Positions 45,453 to 54,965 of a DNA stretch of 64,000 bases are shown here, one piece after another. The first letter of the stretch is position 1. Each line of letters begins with the position of its first letter. Origin of the DNA: Peptacetobacter sp900550335. GTDB lineage: Bacteria > Bacillota > Clostridia > Peptostreptococcales > Peptostreptococcaceae. The translations under genes were made by a program, and so were the position numbers. The DNA lies in assembly GCF_047528295.1 (NCBI RefSeq), contig NZ_CP180001.1, forward strand, positions 1,488,001-1,552,000. The letters are read 5' to 3'. Under the pieces are notes generated by a model. It did no database searches and was not told the origin of the DNA. It saw only the letters and a list, made by a program, of their open reading frames with translations.

Positions 45453-47441
45453 ATGCTTAAAAATGGTATCTATGAACAAATAATAAATGAAGAAATAAAT
45501 CAAGAGCTAATAGACAAAAATATAGAAAAACACATAGAAAAAGAAAGTGTAGATTATGCAGAATCATCAAAAGTATTCGCAAAATACGTATCTGAAATAG
45601 TAGAAAAAGGATTAGATATTGTAAAAGAAGAGGAAGAAAAAGCTACAAAAGGTAAAAAAGACGAAAAAGAGAAAAATGCTCGATTAAAGCAAATATCTTT
45701 AATAAATAAAATAGTGAATATAATAAAAGAAGAAACTAATGACGAAGATTATGAAAAAATGTCTGTAACCGATGATGGAGAGCAGTTACTTGCACTTTAC
45801 GACAAGAAAAATACAATACTTTCACTAGATGGCAACAAGAAAATAACTAGGCCAGAAACTTCAATTGCTCAAAGTAGCTTATTTACAGGAGCAGTTCATG
45901 AGCCACAGATGTTTACTGAGCTTAAAAAAGAAATAGCATCTAGTGATAGGATAGATATGCTTGTATCTTTTATAAGATGGAGTGGATTGAGGTTAATAAT
46001 TGAAGATTTAAGAAACTTCACTGATAGAGGTGGAGAGCTTAGAATTATCACTACATCATATATGGGAGCAACTGATATTAAAGCTATTGAAGAGCTTAGA
46101 AAACTTAAAAACACTAAAATAAAGATAAGCTACGATACAAAAAGAACTAGGCTTCATGCAAAGACCTATGTATTTTACAGAAACACAGGATTTACAACTG
46201 CCTATGTAGGATCATCAAACATATCAAATGCTGCATTATCAAGCGGATTAGAGTGGAATGTTAAGGTAACTCAAAAGGATTTACCTGAAACAATATCAAA
46301 AATAGAAGCTACATTTGAAAGTTATTGGAACTCTAGTGAATTTGAATACTATAAAGAGGAAGAAAAGGAAAAATTAGCAAGAGCTTTAAAAGCTGAGAAG
46401 TATTATGAGTCTAATAATGAAGAGATGTATACTATGGATATTGCACCGTATTCATATCAGCAAGAAATTTTGGATAAACTTGATGCAGAGAGAAAAGTCA
46501 GAGGACATTTCAAAAACTTGGTTGTTGCAGCTACAGGTACTGGAAAAACTGTAATATCTGCACTAGACTATAAAAGGTTTAGAAAAGAGAATCCAGATAA
46601 ACCTTGTAGGCTTCTATTTGTAGCACATAGAGAAGAAATTTTAAAACAGAGTATGTACACATTTAGGGCTGTATTGAAAGATGCAAACTTTGGAGATATG
46701 TTTGTTGGTAACTACAAACCAGATAGTTTGGATAATTTATTCATATCTATTCAGACATTTAATTCTCAGAAATTTATAGAGAAAACAGATAAAGATTTTT
46801 ATGACTATATAATTGTCGATGAGTTTCACCATGCAGCAGCGCCTACATATCAGAGTTTATTGACATACTATGAGCCAAATATTCTTCTTGGACTTACTGC
46901 AACTCCAGAGAGAATGGATGGAAAGAGTATTTTAAAATACTTTGATAATAGAATTGCTGCAGAAATTAGACTTCCAGAAGCAATTGATAGAAAGCTACTT
47001 TGTCCATTCCAATATTTTGGAGTTACAGATAATGTAGATTTAGATGATTTGAAGTGGAGTGCAGGTGGATACGACAAACACGAATTATCTAATGTTTATG
47101 CTTTGGATAGAAAGATAGCCGAAAAAAGAGCTAATTTAGTTGTAAACTCAATATTTAAATATGTAGCTGATATAGATGAAGTTAAGGGGATAGGATTCTG
47201 TGTATCTATAGAGCACGCTAAGTTTATGAGTGAGTTTTTCAATGAAAGAGGAATTCCTTCAATGTATTTAACAGGAAAATCTCCTGATGAAGAGAGAAAA
47301 ACTGCTAAGGATAGACTTGTAAAAGGAGAAGTCAGATTTATTTTTGTTGTCGATATATATAATGACGTGTGGATTTTAAGTTTGATACAACTCACGATAA
47401 TGTGTTCTGCGTACAAAGCCCGTAATAAGGCGATTTTCTAA
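45453..47441 (+). pseudogene. PLD-nuclease/SF2 helicase gene, 3'-truncated at the island boundary
   Basis: The N-terminal half contains a phospholipase-D-like nuclease domain (HAKTYVFYRNTGFTTAYVGS with the HxK motif and GSSNIS). The second half is an SF2 helicase with Walker A (AATGTGKT), DEFHH motif II and LTATPER motif III. The family normally continues from VDIYNEGVDIP (motif V) through motif VI and a DUF3427-type tail to about 1,000 residues. Here the match ends at RFIFVVDIYND and the next ~28 codons are unrelated. Codon use also changes after this point. A one-base shift would read GVDF before diverging. The product should be inactive. Confidence 0.85.
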
Positions 47442-47531
47442 AAATATCTTAAAAACAAAATCCCGTATATTTATTTGAATATTGGTCTATTGTTAATATA
47501 GAAGAAGTAGTAACTGAATTTTTATATTTTG

Positions 47532-47577
47532 TAACGATAGCTACTTGTGAGCAAACGTTAAAAAGTAAGTATCGTTA
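47532..47577 (+). promoter_or_regulatory. Inverted repeat upstream of the DUF2075 gene
   Basis: TAACGATA then TACTT on the left mirror AAGTA then TATCGTTA on the right (15-bp arms, two central mismatches per arm). It ends 34 bases before the start codon and could be an operator or a leader hairpin. No T run follows, so it is not a terminator. Confidence 0.45.
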
Positions 47578-47610
47578 GAGAGTATAAAGAAAGAGTTGGG
47601 GTGAATTATA

Positions 47611-49716
47611 ATGAAAACGTACTCTATAACATCGAATAATGAAATTGAAATAAATTTTGATGGTAATATACCAGATACAGCAATAAGAAGTAAAATGAAA
47701 GCAGCTAGGATATGGTGGAATCCTGTTCGTAAAATATGGCATGGTCCTAATAATAAAGAAACTCGTGCTGTCGTGAAAGATATAAATGAAAATCTGTCAA
47801 TAATAGATTATGCTTTCAAGTTGAAAATAAAAGATATTATACAAGCTGATAGAACGCAATTAGAAACATGGGTGAGTATCCTTCGTGATTATGTTAATGA
47901 AGTGATGACAGAAGAAAATGCATCACACGTAAATGATACTGTAAGTAAAAGTCAGGAATTAGCGTGGATGGATTGTTTTGAGTTTGTCGCAGAAACGCTT
48001 GTCGATTTGCCTGCAAAAGATAAAGAATATGAGTTGATTTTTGAATATAGTTTGCCTGGGACAGTTCATGAAAGACCAGATGTTTTATTACTTACTGATA
48101 CAAAGGTTATTTCTTTAGAATTTAAACGAAAAAAAGCGCCTCAGGATGATGATGACAGGAATGATGTAGCACAGGCCATTAGATATAAAGAATGGCTGAT
48201 GAATCACCATAAAGTAACTATAGATAAAAAACTAGATGTTAAAAGCTATCTGATTTGTACGAACAAAGATGCAAAAGCTGGTAAGCTAAGAGATGTTGAT
48301 ATTCTCTCTACAGAAAATTTTTGCGAGGTTATAGAAGAAGAACTTAATGGAGAAATGTTGTGCTCATTCATCGAAGAATGGCTTTCTTCTTCAAAGACTG
48401 AAATGCCTGATATGCTTAAGGCGATTGAAATCATGTATCGCGAAGGGAAAATTCCATATATTTCGGATGTTAACGAAAAATGTCTAAGCAAAGTACTTTG
48501 GTACATAAATGGCGCGAAAAAGAAAAAGAAGAAAATTCTTATTCTTATAAACGGTGTACCAGGAGCTGGGAAGACCGCTGTTGGGCAGAGTGTTGTTTAC
48601 GAAGAAAATAAAAATGGAAAAGCAAATGCGGTATATCTTTCTGGAAATGGACCACTTGTTGAGGTGCTTCAGTATCAGATTGATAAGATCGGAAATAATA
48701 AGCATATGTCGGAAAATGCCATTCAAGCTATGGTGAACTTCAAAAAGGCTTTCTTTTATAAAAATACAGCAGTTCCTGAGCAGTCTATTCTTATTTTTGA
48801 TGAAGCGCAAAGAGCATGGGATGAAAATCAGCTTGGGAAAGATTATTCTGAACCAGAAGGTTTGTTTAGAGTTGGAGAAAAAATATATAAACATAGAGAA
48901 TGTGCTGTTATTATAGGTTTGTATGGAAATGGGCAAGTGATTTATAAGGGTGAAGAAGAAGGAATTTCATTGTGGGATAAAGCTCTTAAAAAACATGATG
49001 ATTGGTACGTGATTACGCCGGAAGAGCTAGCATCACAGATTAGTGAAATAGGAAAAAGAAAGATTGTTGATAACGATATGTTTTTACCAGTTTCATTAAG
49101 AGCTGATTTTATTGACTGTAGTAAGTGGGTTGAGCAAGCTATCAGCAGATGCTATGGCACGGTAAACAATGTTAATAAAGAACTTGATAAATTGCAAAAA
49201 ACATCTATGAGGATTTATGTCACTCGCGATTTCGATAAAGTTAAGGAGCATGTAGAGCGTATTGATGTAAATTGCTCAAAATGGAAATATGGAATTATGA
49301 TTTCTAACTTTGCTGAGCAGAGTGTTGTTCGTAAAGTGATGCCCGGATGGAGTATTGGTTATAAGGGATACAATGAAGTTCATAATGGTGAGTATGGTCG
49401 ATGGTTTACAGGTGAGTGCAAAAAATTAGAGAAGGCATGCTCTGTTTATGGAAACCAGGGACTAGAGATAGATTGTCCGATTGTTTTGTTTGGTGGTGAT
49501 TATATCCGTCAAGGGGATAAGTGGATAGCTAGAGGATACAAATATGCTAAGGCTAAGCAAGAAAAACATTATAATGATGTGGATACCATTGTTGAGAATA
49601 ATTACAGAGTCTTGTTAACTAGAGCACGTAGGGAAATGATTATTCTTATACCAAAGGATAAAATGCTTGACGAGACATATGATTATTTTGTAAATATGGG
49701 AATGGACAAATTATAA
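47611..49716 (+). CDS. PD-(D/E)XK nuclease-like and DUF2075 helicase fusion protein
   Basis: A 701-residue protein of a defence-associated type. The N-terminal ~250 residues include a nuclease-like core: RPDVLLL (Asp157) and SLEFKRK (Glu170, Lys172), spaced as in PD-(D/E)XK enzymes. The C-terminal DUF2075 P-loop domain has Walker A GVPGAGKT (315-322), Walker B ILIFDEAQRAWDE and a C-terminal RVLLTRARREM motif VI. Codons such as CGT for Arg differ from the chromosome to the left. It has its own terminator and lies apart from the downstream operon. A role against phage or plasmid DNA is inference. Confidence 0.85.
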   Translation: MKTYSITSNNEIEINFDGNIPDTAIRSKMKAARIWWNPVRKIWHGPNNKETRAVVKDINENLSIIDYAFKLKIKDIIQADRTQLETWVSILRDYVNEVMTEENASHVNDTVSKSQELAWMDCFEFVAETLVDLPAKDKEYELIFEYSLPGTVHERPDVLLLTDTKVISLEFKRKKAPQDDDDRNDVAQAIRYKEWLMNHHKVTIDKKLDVKSYLICTNKDAKAGKLRDVDILSTENFCEVIEEELNGEMLCSFIEEWLSSSKTEMPDMLKAIEIMYREGKIPYISDVNEKCLSKVLWYINGAKKKKKKILILINGVPGAGKTAVGQSVVYEENKNGKANAVYLSGNGPLVEVLQYQIDKIGNNKHMSENAIQAMVNFKKAFFYKNTAVPEQSILIFDEAQRAWDENQLGKDYSEPEGLFRVGEKIYKHRECAVIIGLYGNGQVIYKGEEEGISLWDKALKKHDDWYVITPEELASQISEIGKRKIVDNDMFLPVSLRADFIDCSKWVEQAISRCYGTVNNVNKELDKLQKTSMRIYVTRDFDKVKEHVERIDVNCSKWKYGIMISNFAEQSVVRKVMPGWSIGYKGYNEVHNGEYGRWFTGECKKLEKACSVYGNQGLEIDCPIVLFGGDYIRQGDKWIARGYKYAKAKQEKHYNDVDTIVENNYRVLLTRARREMIILIPKDKMLDETYDYFVNMGMDKL

Positions 49717-49759
49717 AAACAAGTTTGAAACATATAATATTGGTAGATATGTGATTTTG

Positions 49760-49797
49760 AAGAGGTTTCATCATATGTAGATGAGCCTCTTTTTTAT
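49760..49797 (+). terminator. Terminator after the DUF2075 gene
   Basis: AAGAGG and TCATC pair with GATGA and CCTCTT across a ~7-base loop, followed by TTTTTT. Confidence 0.8.
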
Positions 49798-49810
49798 CGA
49801 TTTTAATATT

Positions 49811-49863
49811 TTGGTATTAAAATACCAAATACTATTGACGAGTAACAACCTACATGATATACT
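49811..49863 (+). promoter_or_regulatory. Promoter and palindromic operator of the restriction-modification operon
   Basis: The promoter is TTGACG (49835-49840), 17 bases, TATACT (49858-49863). Just upstream is the palindrome TTGGTATTAAAATACCAA (49811-49828; 8-bp arms, 2-bp centre). It appears to be the only clear promoter before the run of genes to the window end. A regulator binding the palindrome is inference. Confidence 0.7.
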
Positions 49864-49908
49864 ATCGTTACAATGTTACAAGTAGAACATTACCAAGGAG
49901 ATGATGTT

Positions 49909-51540
49909 ATGAAAAACAGCGATAGCACAATCAATAAAATATATTCTTACTTCACTGCAGTAAGAGGAAATAACACACCAGTACAGCAACAAAGAACACT
50001 GGCAGTTTTAAAAAAGACGTTAGAGTTGGAAAAGGAATCAGTTGATGATAATTTTGAACCTCGCAAATTGAATGATGAAGAAGTATACGAGCTTATGTTG
50101 GAGGTGGCTAATGAATTTGGCATCGACAATCCTTTCTCAGACGAAAAACAATTTTTCGATGTGTATAGAAATATTGGGAATTTAGAAGAAGTAACTTGGG
50201 TAGATATTATGGAATGTATAGATCGCCGAAGTAAGTTTAGAGTTCCAGAAGCGCTTATTGATGTGATGGAAAATAATTTCACAGCAAAAGTTCAGGATGT
50301 ATTAATTCCAGAAGCCGAAAAGTTCTCTCCATGTTTAGAAAGAATCGTAAAGTCGCATGAAGATGTGCATTTTACATTAACAACGATGGATTCTTTCTAT
50401 TTTAAGGTTTTAGTAGAGATGTTTGCTGGCAATGATAAGGTAGATGTTAAACAGACAAGTATCTACGCATATGAGTTTACATCTGAGAAGTTCGATCTTA
50501 TCTTAGCCGTACCGGTATTCGGTATCAGAGATAAAGCAGACGAGCTTTCCCCTTTCATCTGTCGAGAATATGACATGATTGCAGCAGAAAATCTTGCATT
50601 ACACTTAAAAAGTGAAGGTATCTTATCTATTGTTTTACCAGCGAAGATTACATATGGTGGTGGAAGAGTGAAAGAACTACGTGAATTTCTTCAATCAATG
50701 TATTGTTTAAAGGAACTTGCGGAGCTTCCTACAGGGATATTTGAAAATACTGGTGTTAAGACATTCTTATTAACAATAACAACTGGACGAACAGATGAAG
50801 TTACTGTTAAAAGATATGTGGCAGATTCAGAAAATCAGCGTAAAAGAGAAATTAACAAACTGATCGTTCAGGATGATACTTTTGTATATGAAGATGAACT
50901 TGTAGATACAGGTGATTGGAATGTAGATCGAATTTTTGAGTCACAGGATGAAGATTGGATTAAATTCCAGGAATCAAATGTTAAGAAGCAAGAACTTGGA
51001 ACCGTTGCAACTATATTTAGAGGTAAAGCAGTAAGTCGTAAAGATCCTACAGGAAATATAGGTGTTGTAAATATTTCAAATATTGGTGAATACGAAGTCG
51101 ACTATTCAAGCCTTGATTATTTGGAAGAGGAAGAGCGCAAAGTTGAAAAATATATATTAGAGGATGGAGATTTGCTAATCCCTGCGAGAGGGACAGTAAT
51201 AAGAGTAGCTATTTTTGAAAAGCAATCTTATCCATGTATTGCATCATCTAATGTCATTGTTATTAGAGCATCGGATGAGAGCCTTTCAACAACATATCTT
51301 AAGCTGTTCTTAGATAGTCCTCTTGGAAGAAAAATGCTTATCACAAGACAGCAAGGAACTTCAGTAATGAATATCAGTTATAGGGAATTGAACAATATTG
51401 AAATTCCACTTCCATCAATCGAAGAGCAGAAGCAAATAGCAGAAACTTATACAAAAGAACTTGAAGTATACAAAAAAGCAATTCAAGAAGCGGAAAGTAG
51501 ATGGGGTTCAGTATTGTCAGAACTTCAAGAAAGAATATAG
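49909..51540 (+). CDS. N6-methylase-like/HsdS-type fusion with a ruined catalytic motif
   Basis: A 543-residue protein. The middle (about residues 140-300) resembles the N6-adenine methylase of type I HsdM: FDLILAVPVFG, ENLALHLKSEGILSIVLPAKITYGG and LPTGIFENTGVKTFLL. But the NPPF/Y motif IV reads AVPVF (200-204) and no SAM-binding FxGxG motif is found, so it is probably not catalytic. The C-terminal ~180 residues are an HsdS-type target-recognition domain (LGTVATIFRGKAVS; IPLPSIEEQKQIAETY). The ATG at 49909 follows AAGGAG. It is the first gene of the operon. A DNA-recognition or regulatory subunit is my inference. Confidence 0.8.
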   Translation: MKNSDSTINKIYSYFTAVRGNNTPVQQQRTLAVLKKTLELEKESVDDNFEPRKLNDEEVYELMLEVANEFGIDNPFSDEKQFFDVYRNIGNLEEVTWVDIMECIDRRSKFRVPEALIDVMENNFTAKVQDVLIPEAEKFSPCLERIVKSHEDVHFTLTTMDSFYFKVLVEMFAGNDKVDVKQTSIYAYEFTSEKFDLILAVPVFGIRDKADELSPFICREYDMIAAENLALHLKSEGILSIVLPAKITYGGGRVKELREFLQSMYCLKELAELPTGIFENTGVKTFLLTITTGRTDEVTVKRYVADSENQRKREINKLIVQDDTFVYEDELVDTGDWNVDRIFESQDEDWIKFQESNVKKQELGTVATIFRGKAVSRKDPTGNIGVVNISNIGEYEVDYSSLDYLEEEERKVEKYILEDGDLLIPARGTVIRVAIFEKQSYPCIASSNVIVIRASDESLSTTYLKLFLDSPLGRKMLITRQQGTSVMNISYRELNNIEIPLPSIEEQKQIAETYTKELEVYKKAIQEAESRWGSVLSELQERI

Positions 51541-51552
51541 GAGGATTTTATC

Positions 51553-52539
51553 ATGAGTGTTTATTATGTGTATCAGGGTGAGACATTTGATGAAGAAAGA
51601 TCCGGAGGCTATGTTTGGTCGCCTAAGTTAACAAAAAACGGTAAGAAAAATGCTGGATATACAATGATGACCAATGTAAAAAAAGGTGATTTTATCCTGC
51701 ATAATTCAAATGGAAAAATAATGGCTGTAAGTATTGCAAAAGCTGATTGTAAAGATGGAAAGCAACCTAAAGAACTTGCTGACGCAAATACAACCATATC
51801 CTGGGATAATGATGGATATCGAATTGATACAGAATACTATGATATGGACGTTCCGCTTCAGGTAACAAATCATAAACAGTGGCTTGCTGACCACTATAAG
51901 GAAGGCAGTGCTTTTACAGTTAAAGGAACAGGAAAACAGCAATATATGTGTTCAATCGATGATGAGCAAGCTGTTTATTTACTGGAAAATGCAATAAAAC
52001 TGCAGTCAGATGAAAATACTATCAAAATGCTAAAAGCTGCATTATCCGATATTGTAGATGAAAAGGAATCTGAATATGACCAGCTTGAAAAAGACGAAAT
52101 AGATAGTTTGGTTGATAGTAGTTCTGGCGACAAACCGGAATGGCCAGGAAAAAAAGAAAAACAGGCAATGACTAAATCACAATCAACAGGTCGAGAAAAG
52201 CCAAAGAGAGACCCTAAAGTGGCAGCCGATGCGCTGGCCCATGCGGAGTATAAATGTGAGTTCGATGAAAGTGATAGAGTGTTCCTTCGTAAAAACGGAA
52301 AAGGATATACAGAACCTCATCATTTGATTCCGATTAGTAAATATCGTGATTTTAAATATTCAGTTGATGCGATGGAAAACATCGTTTCACTTTGTAGCCA
52401 TTGTCATAATTTACTTCATTACGGAAGATTAGAGGATAAAAAAACTGTGTTGCAAAAATTGTATAACGAAAGAATTGCAGCGCTTAGAAATGTAGGATTA
52501 GATTTAACTTTCGAACAGTTATTAAATTATTATAAGTAG
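51553..52539 (+). CDS. PUA/EVE-like and HNH endonuclease, likely modification-dependent
   Basis: A 328-residue two-domain protein. The N-terminal ~150 residues (GGYVWSPK, VKKGDFILHNSNGKIMAVSIA) look like a PUA/EVE-type fold that reads modified bases. A Lys/Glu-rich linker (about 165-220) follows. The C-terminal HNH domain has zinc-type cysteines (KCEFDE and CSHCHNLLHYG) and EPHHLIPISKY with His256/His257. This layout is that of type IV restriction enzymes that cut modified DNA. AGGAGG precedes the ATG; it lies 12 bases after the previous gene. Confidence 0.85.
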   Translation: MSVYYVYQGETFDEERSGGYVWSPKLTKNGKKNAGYTMMTNVKKGDFILHNSNGKIMAVSIAKADCKDGKQPKELADANTTISWDNDGYRIDTEYYDMDVPLQVTNHKQWLADHYKEGSAFTVKGTGKQQYMCSIDDEQAVYLLENAIKLQSDENTIKMLKAALSDIVDEKESEYDQLEKDEIDSLVDSSSGDKPEWPGKKEKQAMTKSQSTGREKPKRDPKVAADALAHAEYKCEFDESDRVFLRKNGKGYTEPHHLIPISKYRDFKYSVDAMENIVSLCSHCHNLLHYGRLEDKKTVLQKLYNERIAALRNVGLDLTFEQLLNYYK

Positions 52540-52547
52540 GTGAATAA

Positions 52548-54965
52548 ATGTTAGGAGCAATTATCGGTGACATTGTAGGGTCACGTTTTGAATGGAATAA
52601 TCATAAAGACAAGGACTTTGAGTTCCTTACATATAAGTGCTTTCCAACAGATGATAGCATTATGAGTCTTGCGATTGCACAGGCAATCATGGTAAGCAAA
52701 AAAGACCATAGTGATCTTTCAGAAAATGCAATTGAATGCATGCAGCGTGTTGGGAGAAATTATCCGAATTGTGGATATGGAACAGCATTTAAAGATTGGA
52801 TTTTTTCAAGTGATCCAAAACCATACAATAGTTATGGGAACGGCGCAGCTATGAGAGTGAGTGCGGCAGGTTTTGCGGCAAACTCATTAGATGAAGCAAA
52901 AGAGCTTTCTAAGATGATTACGGAAGTATCACATAATCATCCAGAAGGAATAAAAGGAGCAGAAGCTATAGCGGTTGCTATTTATATGGCAAAATCTGGT
53001 AGCAGCATTTTAGAAATAAGAGATTATATTAACGAAAAATATTATCCAATGAATTTCTCTCTTGATGAAATTAGGGATACATATAAATTTGATGAAAGTT
53101 GTCAAGGTACAGTTCCACAGGCGTTACAAGCATTTTTTGAATCTACAGGATTTGAAGATGCAATTCGAAATGCAATATCAATCGGTGGAGACAGTGACAC
53201 AATTGCTGCAATTTGTGGAGGTATAGCTGAGGCGTATTATGGTATACCAACAGATATTAGAAAACATGTATTAACATTCTTAGACCAGAATCTTATGCAG
53301 TTATTGATTCTGTTTGAAAATAAATATCCTCCTATCATGGAGAAAAAAAGAGAAGATATGAGTGTAAGTATTAAGCGCTCAGAAAAGAAAAAAGTAAAGA
53401 CAGGAGGACGTGAAAAAATGATTCAGTCAGCTTCAAAAGTTGCAGATCAGGAATTAAAAGAATCTGAAACAGAAATAGAAGAAACGAAAAAGAAACAGTT
53501 ATTTGCCCATCTATATGAAGCATGTAACATTTTAAGAGGTCCAATCAACCAGGATGAATTCAAAGATTATGTCACTCCTATCTTGTTCTTAAAGAGAGTG
53601 AGCGACGTGTATGATGAAGAAACACAGCAAGCATTAGATGAATCAGGTGGCGATGAAGAGTTTGCAGCATTTGATGAGAATCATAGTTTTGTGATTCCAG
53701 ATGGTTGTCATTGGATTGATATTAGAAATACAAGTGAGAACGTAGGATTAAGTATTGTAAAAGCTATGAACGGTATCGAGAGAGCGAATCCAGAAACACT
53801 TAGCGGTGTATTCTCAAGTTTCGATGGCGTAACATGGACAGATAAGTCAAAACTTAACGATGAACGTCTTAAAAACTTGATTGAACATATGTCTAGCCTT
53901 AAGGTTGGAAATAAAAACTATAGCGCAGACGTTATGGGCGATGCTTATGAATACCTAATCAAAAAGTTTGCGGATCTATCGAAGAAGAATGCGGGGGAAT
54001 ATTATACTCCAAGAACAATTGTTAAATTGATGGTAATGCTTCTTGATCCGAAGCCAGGAGATACAGTATATGACCCTGCTTGTGGAACTGGTGGTATGTT
54101 GATTGAAGCAATCAGACACATCAATAATCGTCAAATGACATACGGAAAGATTTATGGCCAGGAGAATAATTTATCAACATCAGCGATTGCCAGAATGAAC
54201 TTATTCTTACATGGTGCAAGTGATTTTAAGGTTGCTCAAGGAGATACATTGAGAAATCCAAAATTTATCGAACATAACCAGCTTATGAAGTTTAATTGTG
54301 TTTTAGCAAATCCTCCATTTGGTCAAGAAAAATGGGGAGCAGATAGTTTTGAATCTGATAAATATGGAAGAAACATGTGGGGATGTCCATCTGACTCTAA
54401 CGCCGATTATGCATGGTTACAACATATGATCAAATCTATGAAACCAACAGAAGGAAAATTAGCAGTGGTATTGCCACAGGGTGTTTTATTCCACGGTGGT
54501 AAAGAAGGCGATATTAGAGAACAGTTAATAAAAAGTGATTTGATTGAAGCTGTTGTAGCTCTTGCAGGAGGAGTATTCTATGGTACTGGAGTATCAGCCT
54601 GCATCATATTCTTGAACAATCATAAAAAACCTGAACACAAAGGAAAGGTTTGCTTAATTGATGCTACAAATATCTATACACCAAAACGTGCTCAAAATGA
54701 GATGTCAGAGAAAGATATTGAAGAAGTATTTAAATTATATCAGGACTACAAAGATGAAGTTGAAAAATGCAAGATCGTAACAATCGACGAGTTAGATGAG
54801 GCAGGAAACACACTTGCTGTTAATACTTATATAGAGAAAAAGAAACAAGAAATTATTCCACCAGAAGTTGTAAGAGCGCAGTATTTTGAAGCATTAGAAA
54901 ATGTGAAGAAAGCTGAAGCTAAGATGAAAGCATTATTGATTGAAGGAGGGTACGTAAATGAGTAA
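52548..54965 (+). CDS. ADP-ribosylglycohydrolase fused in frame to type I methylase HsdM
   Basis: An 805-residue fusion. Residues 1 to about 265 are a DraG/ARH-family ADP-ribosylglycohydrolase with the magnesium motifs TDDS (34-37) and GGDSDT (213-218), both intact. A charged linker (266-290) leads to a complete HsdM: N-terminal helical domain (YVTPILFLKRVSDVYDEE), SAM motif DPACGTGG (509-516) and catalytic NPPF (588-591). An internal ATG at 53418 has a perfect AGGAGG ten bases upstream, so a 515-residue stand-alone HsdM may also be made. The next gene overlaps its end by 8 bases. Confidence 0.92.
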   Translation: MLGAIIGDIVGSRFEWNNHKDKDFEFLTYKCFPTDDSIMSLAIAQAIMVSKKDHSDLSENAIECMQRVGRNYPNCGYGTAFKDWIFSSDPKPYNSYGNGAAMRVSAAGFAANSLDEAKELSKMITEVSHNHPEGIKGAEAIAVAIYMAKSGSSILEIRDYINEKYYPMNFSLDEIRDTYKFDESCQGTVPQALQAFFESTGFEDAIRNAISIGGDSDTIAAICGGIAEAYYGIPTDIRKHVLTFLDQNLMQLLILFENKYPPIMEKKREDMSVSIKRSEKKKVKTGGREKMIQSASKVADQELKESETEIEETKKKQLFAHLYEACNILRGPINQDEFKDYVTPILFLKRVSDVYDEETQQALDESGGDEEFAAFDENHSFVIPDGCHWIDIRNTSENVGLSIVKAMNGIERANPETLSGVFSSFDGVTWTDKSKLNDERLKNLIEHMSSLKVGNKNYSADVMGDAYEYLIKKFADLSKKNAGEYYTPRTIVKLMVMLLDPKPGDTVYDPACGTGGMLIEAIRHINNRQMTYGKIYGQENNLSTSAIARMNLFLHGASDFKVAQGDTLRNPKFIEHNQLMKFNCVLANPPFGQEKWGADSFESDKYGRNMWGCPSDSNADYAWLQHMIKSMKPTEGKLAVVLPQGVLFHGGKEGDIREQLIKSDLIEAVVALAGGVFYGTGVSACIIFLNNHKKPEHKGKVCLIDATNIYTPKRAQNEMSEKDIEEVFKLYQDYKDEVEKCKIVTIDELDEAGNTLAVNTYIEKKKQEIIPPEVVRAQYFEALENVKKAEAKMKALLIEGGYVNE

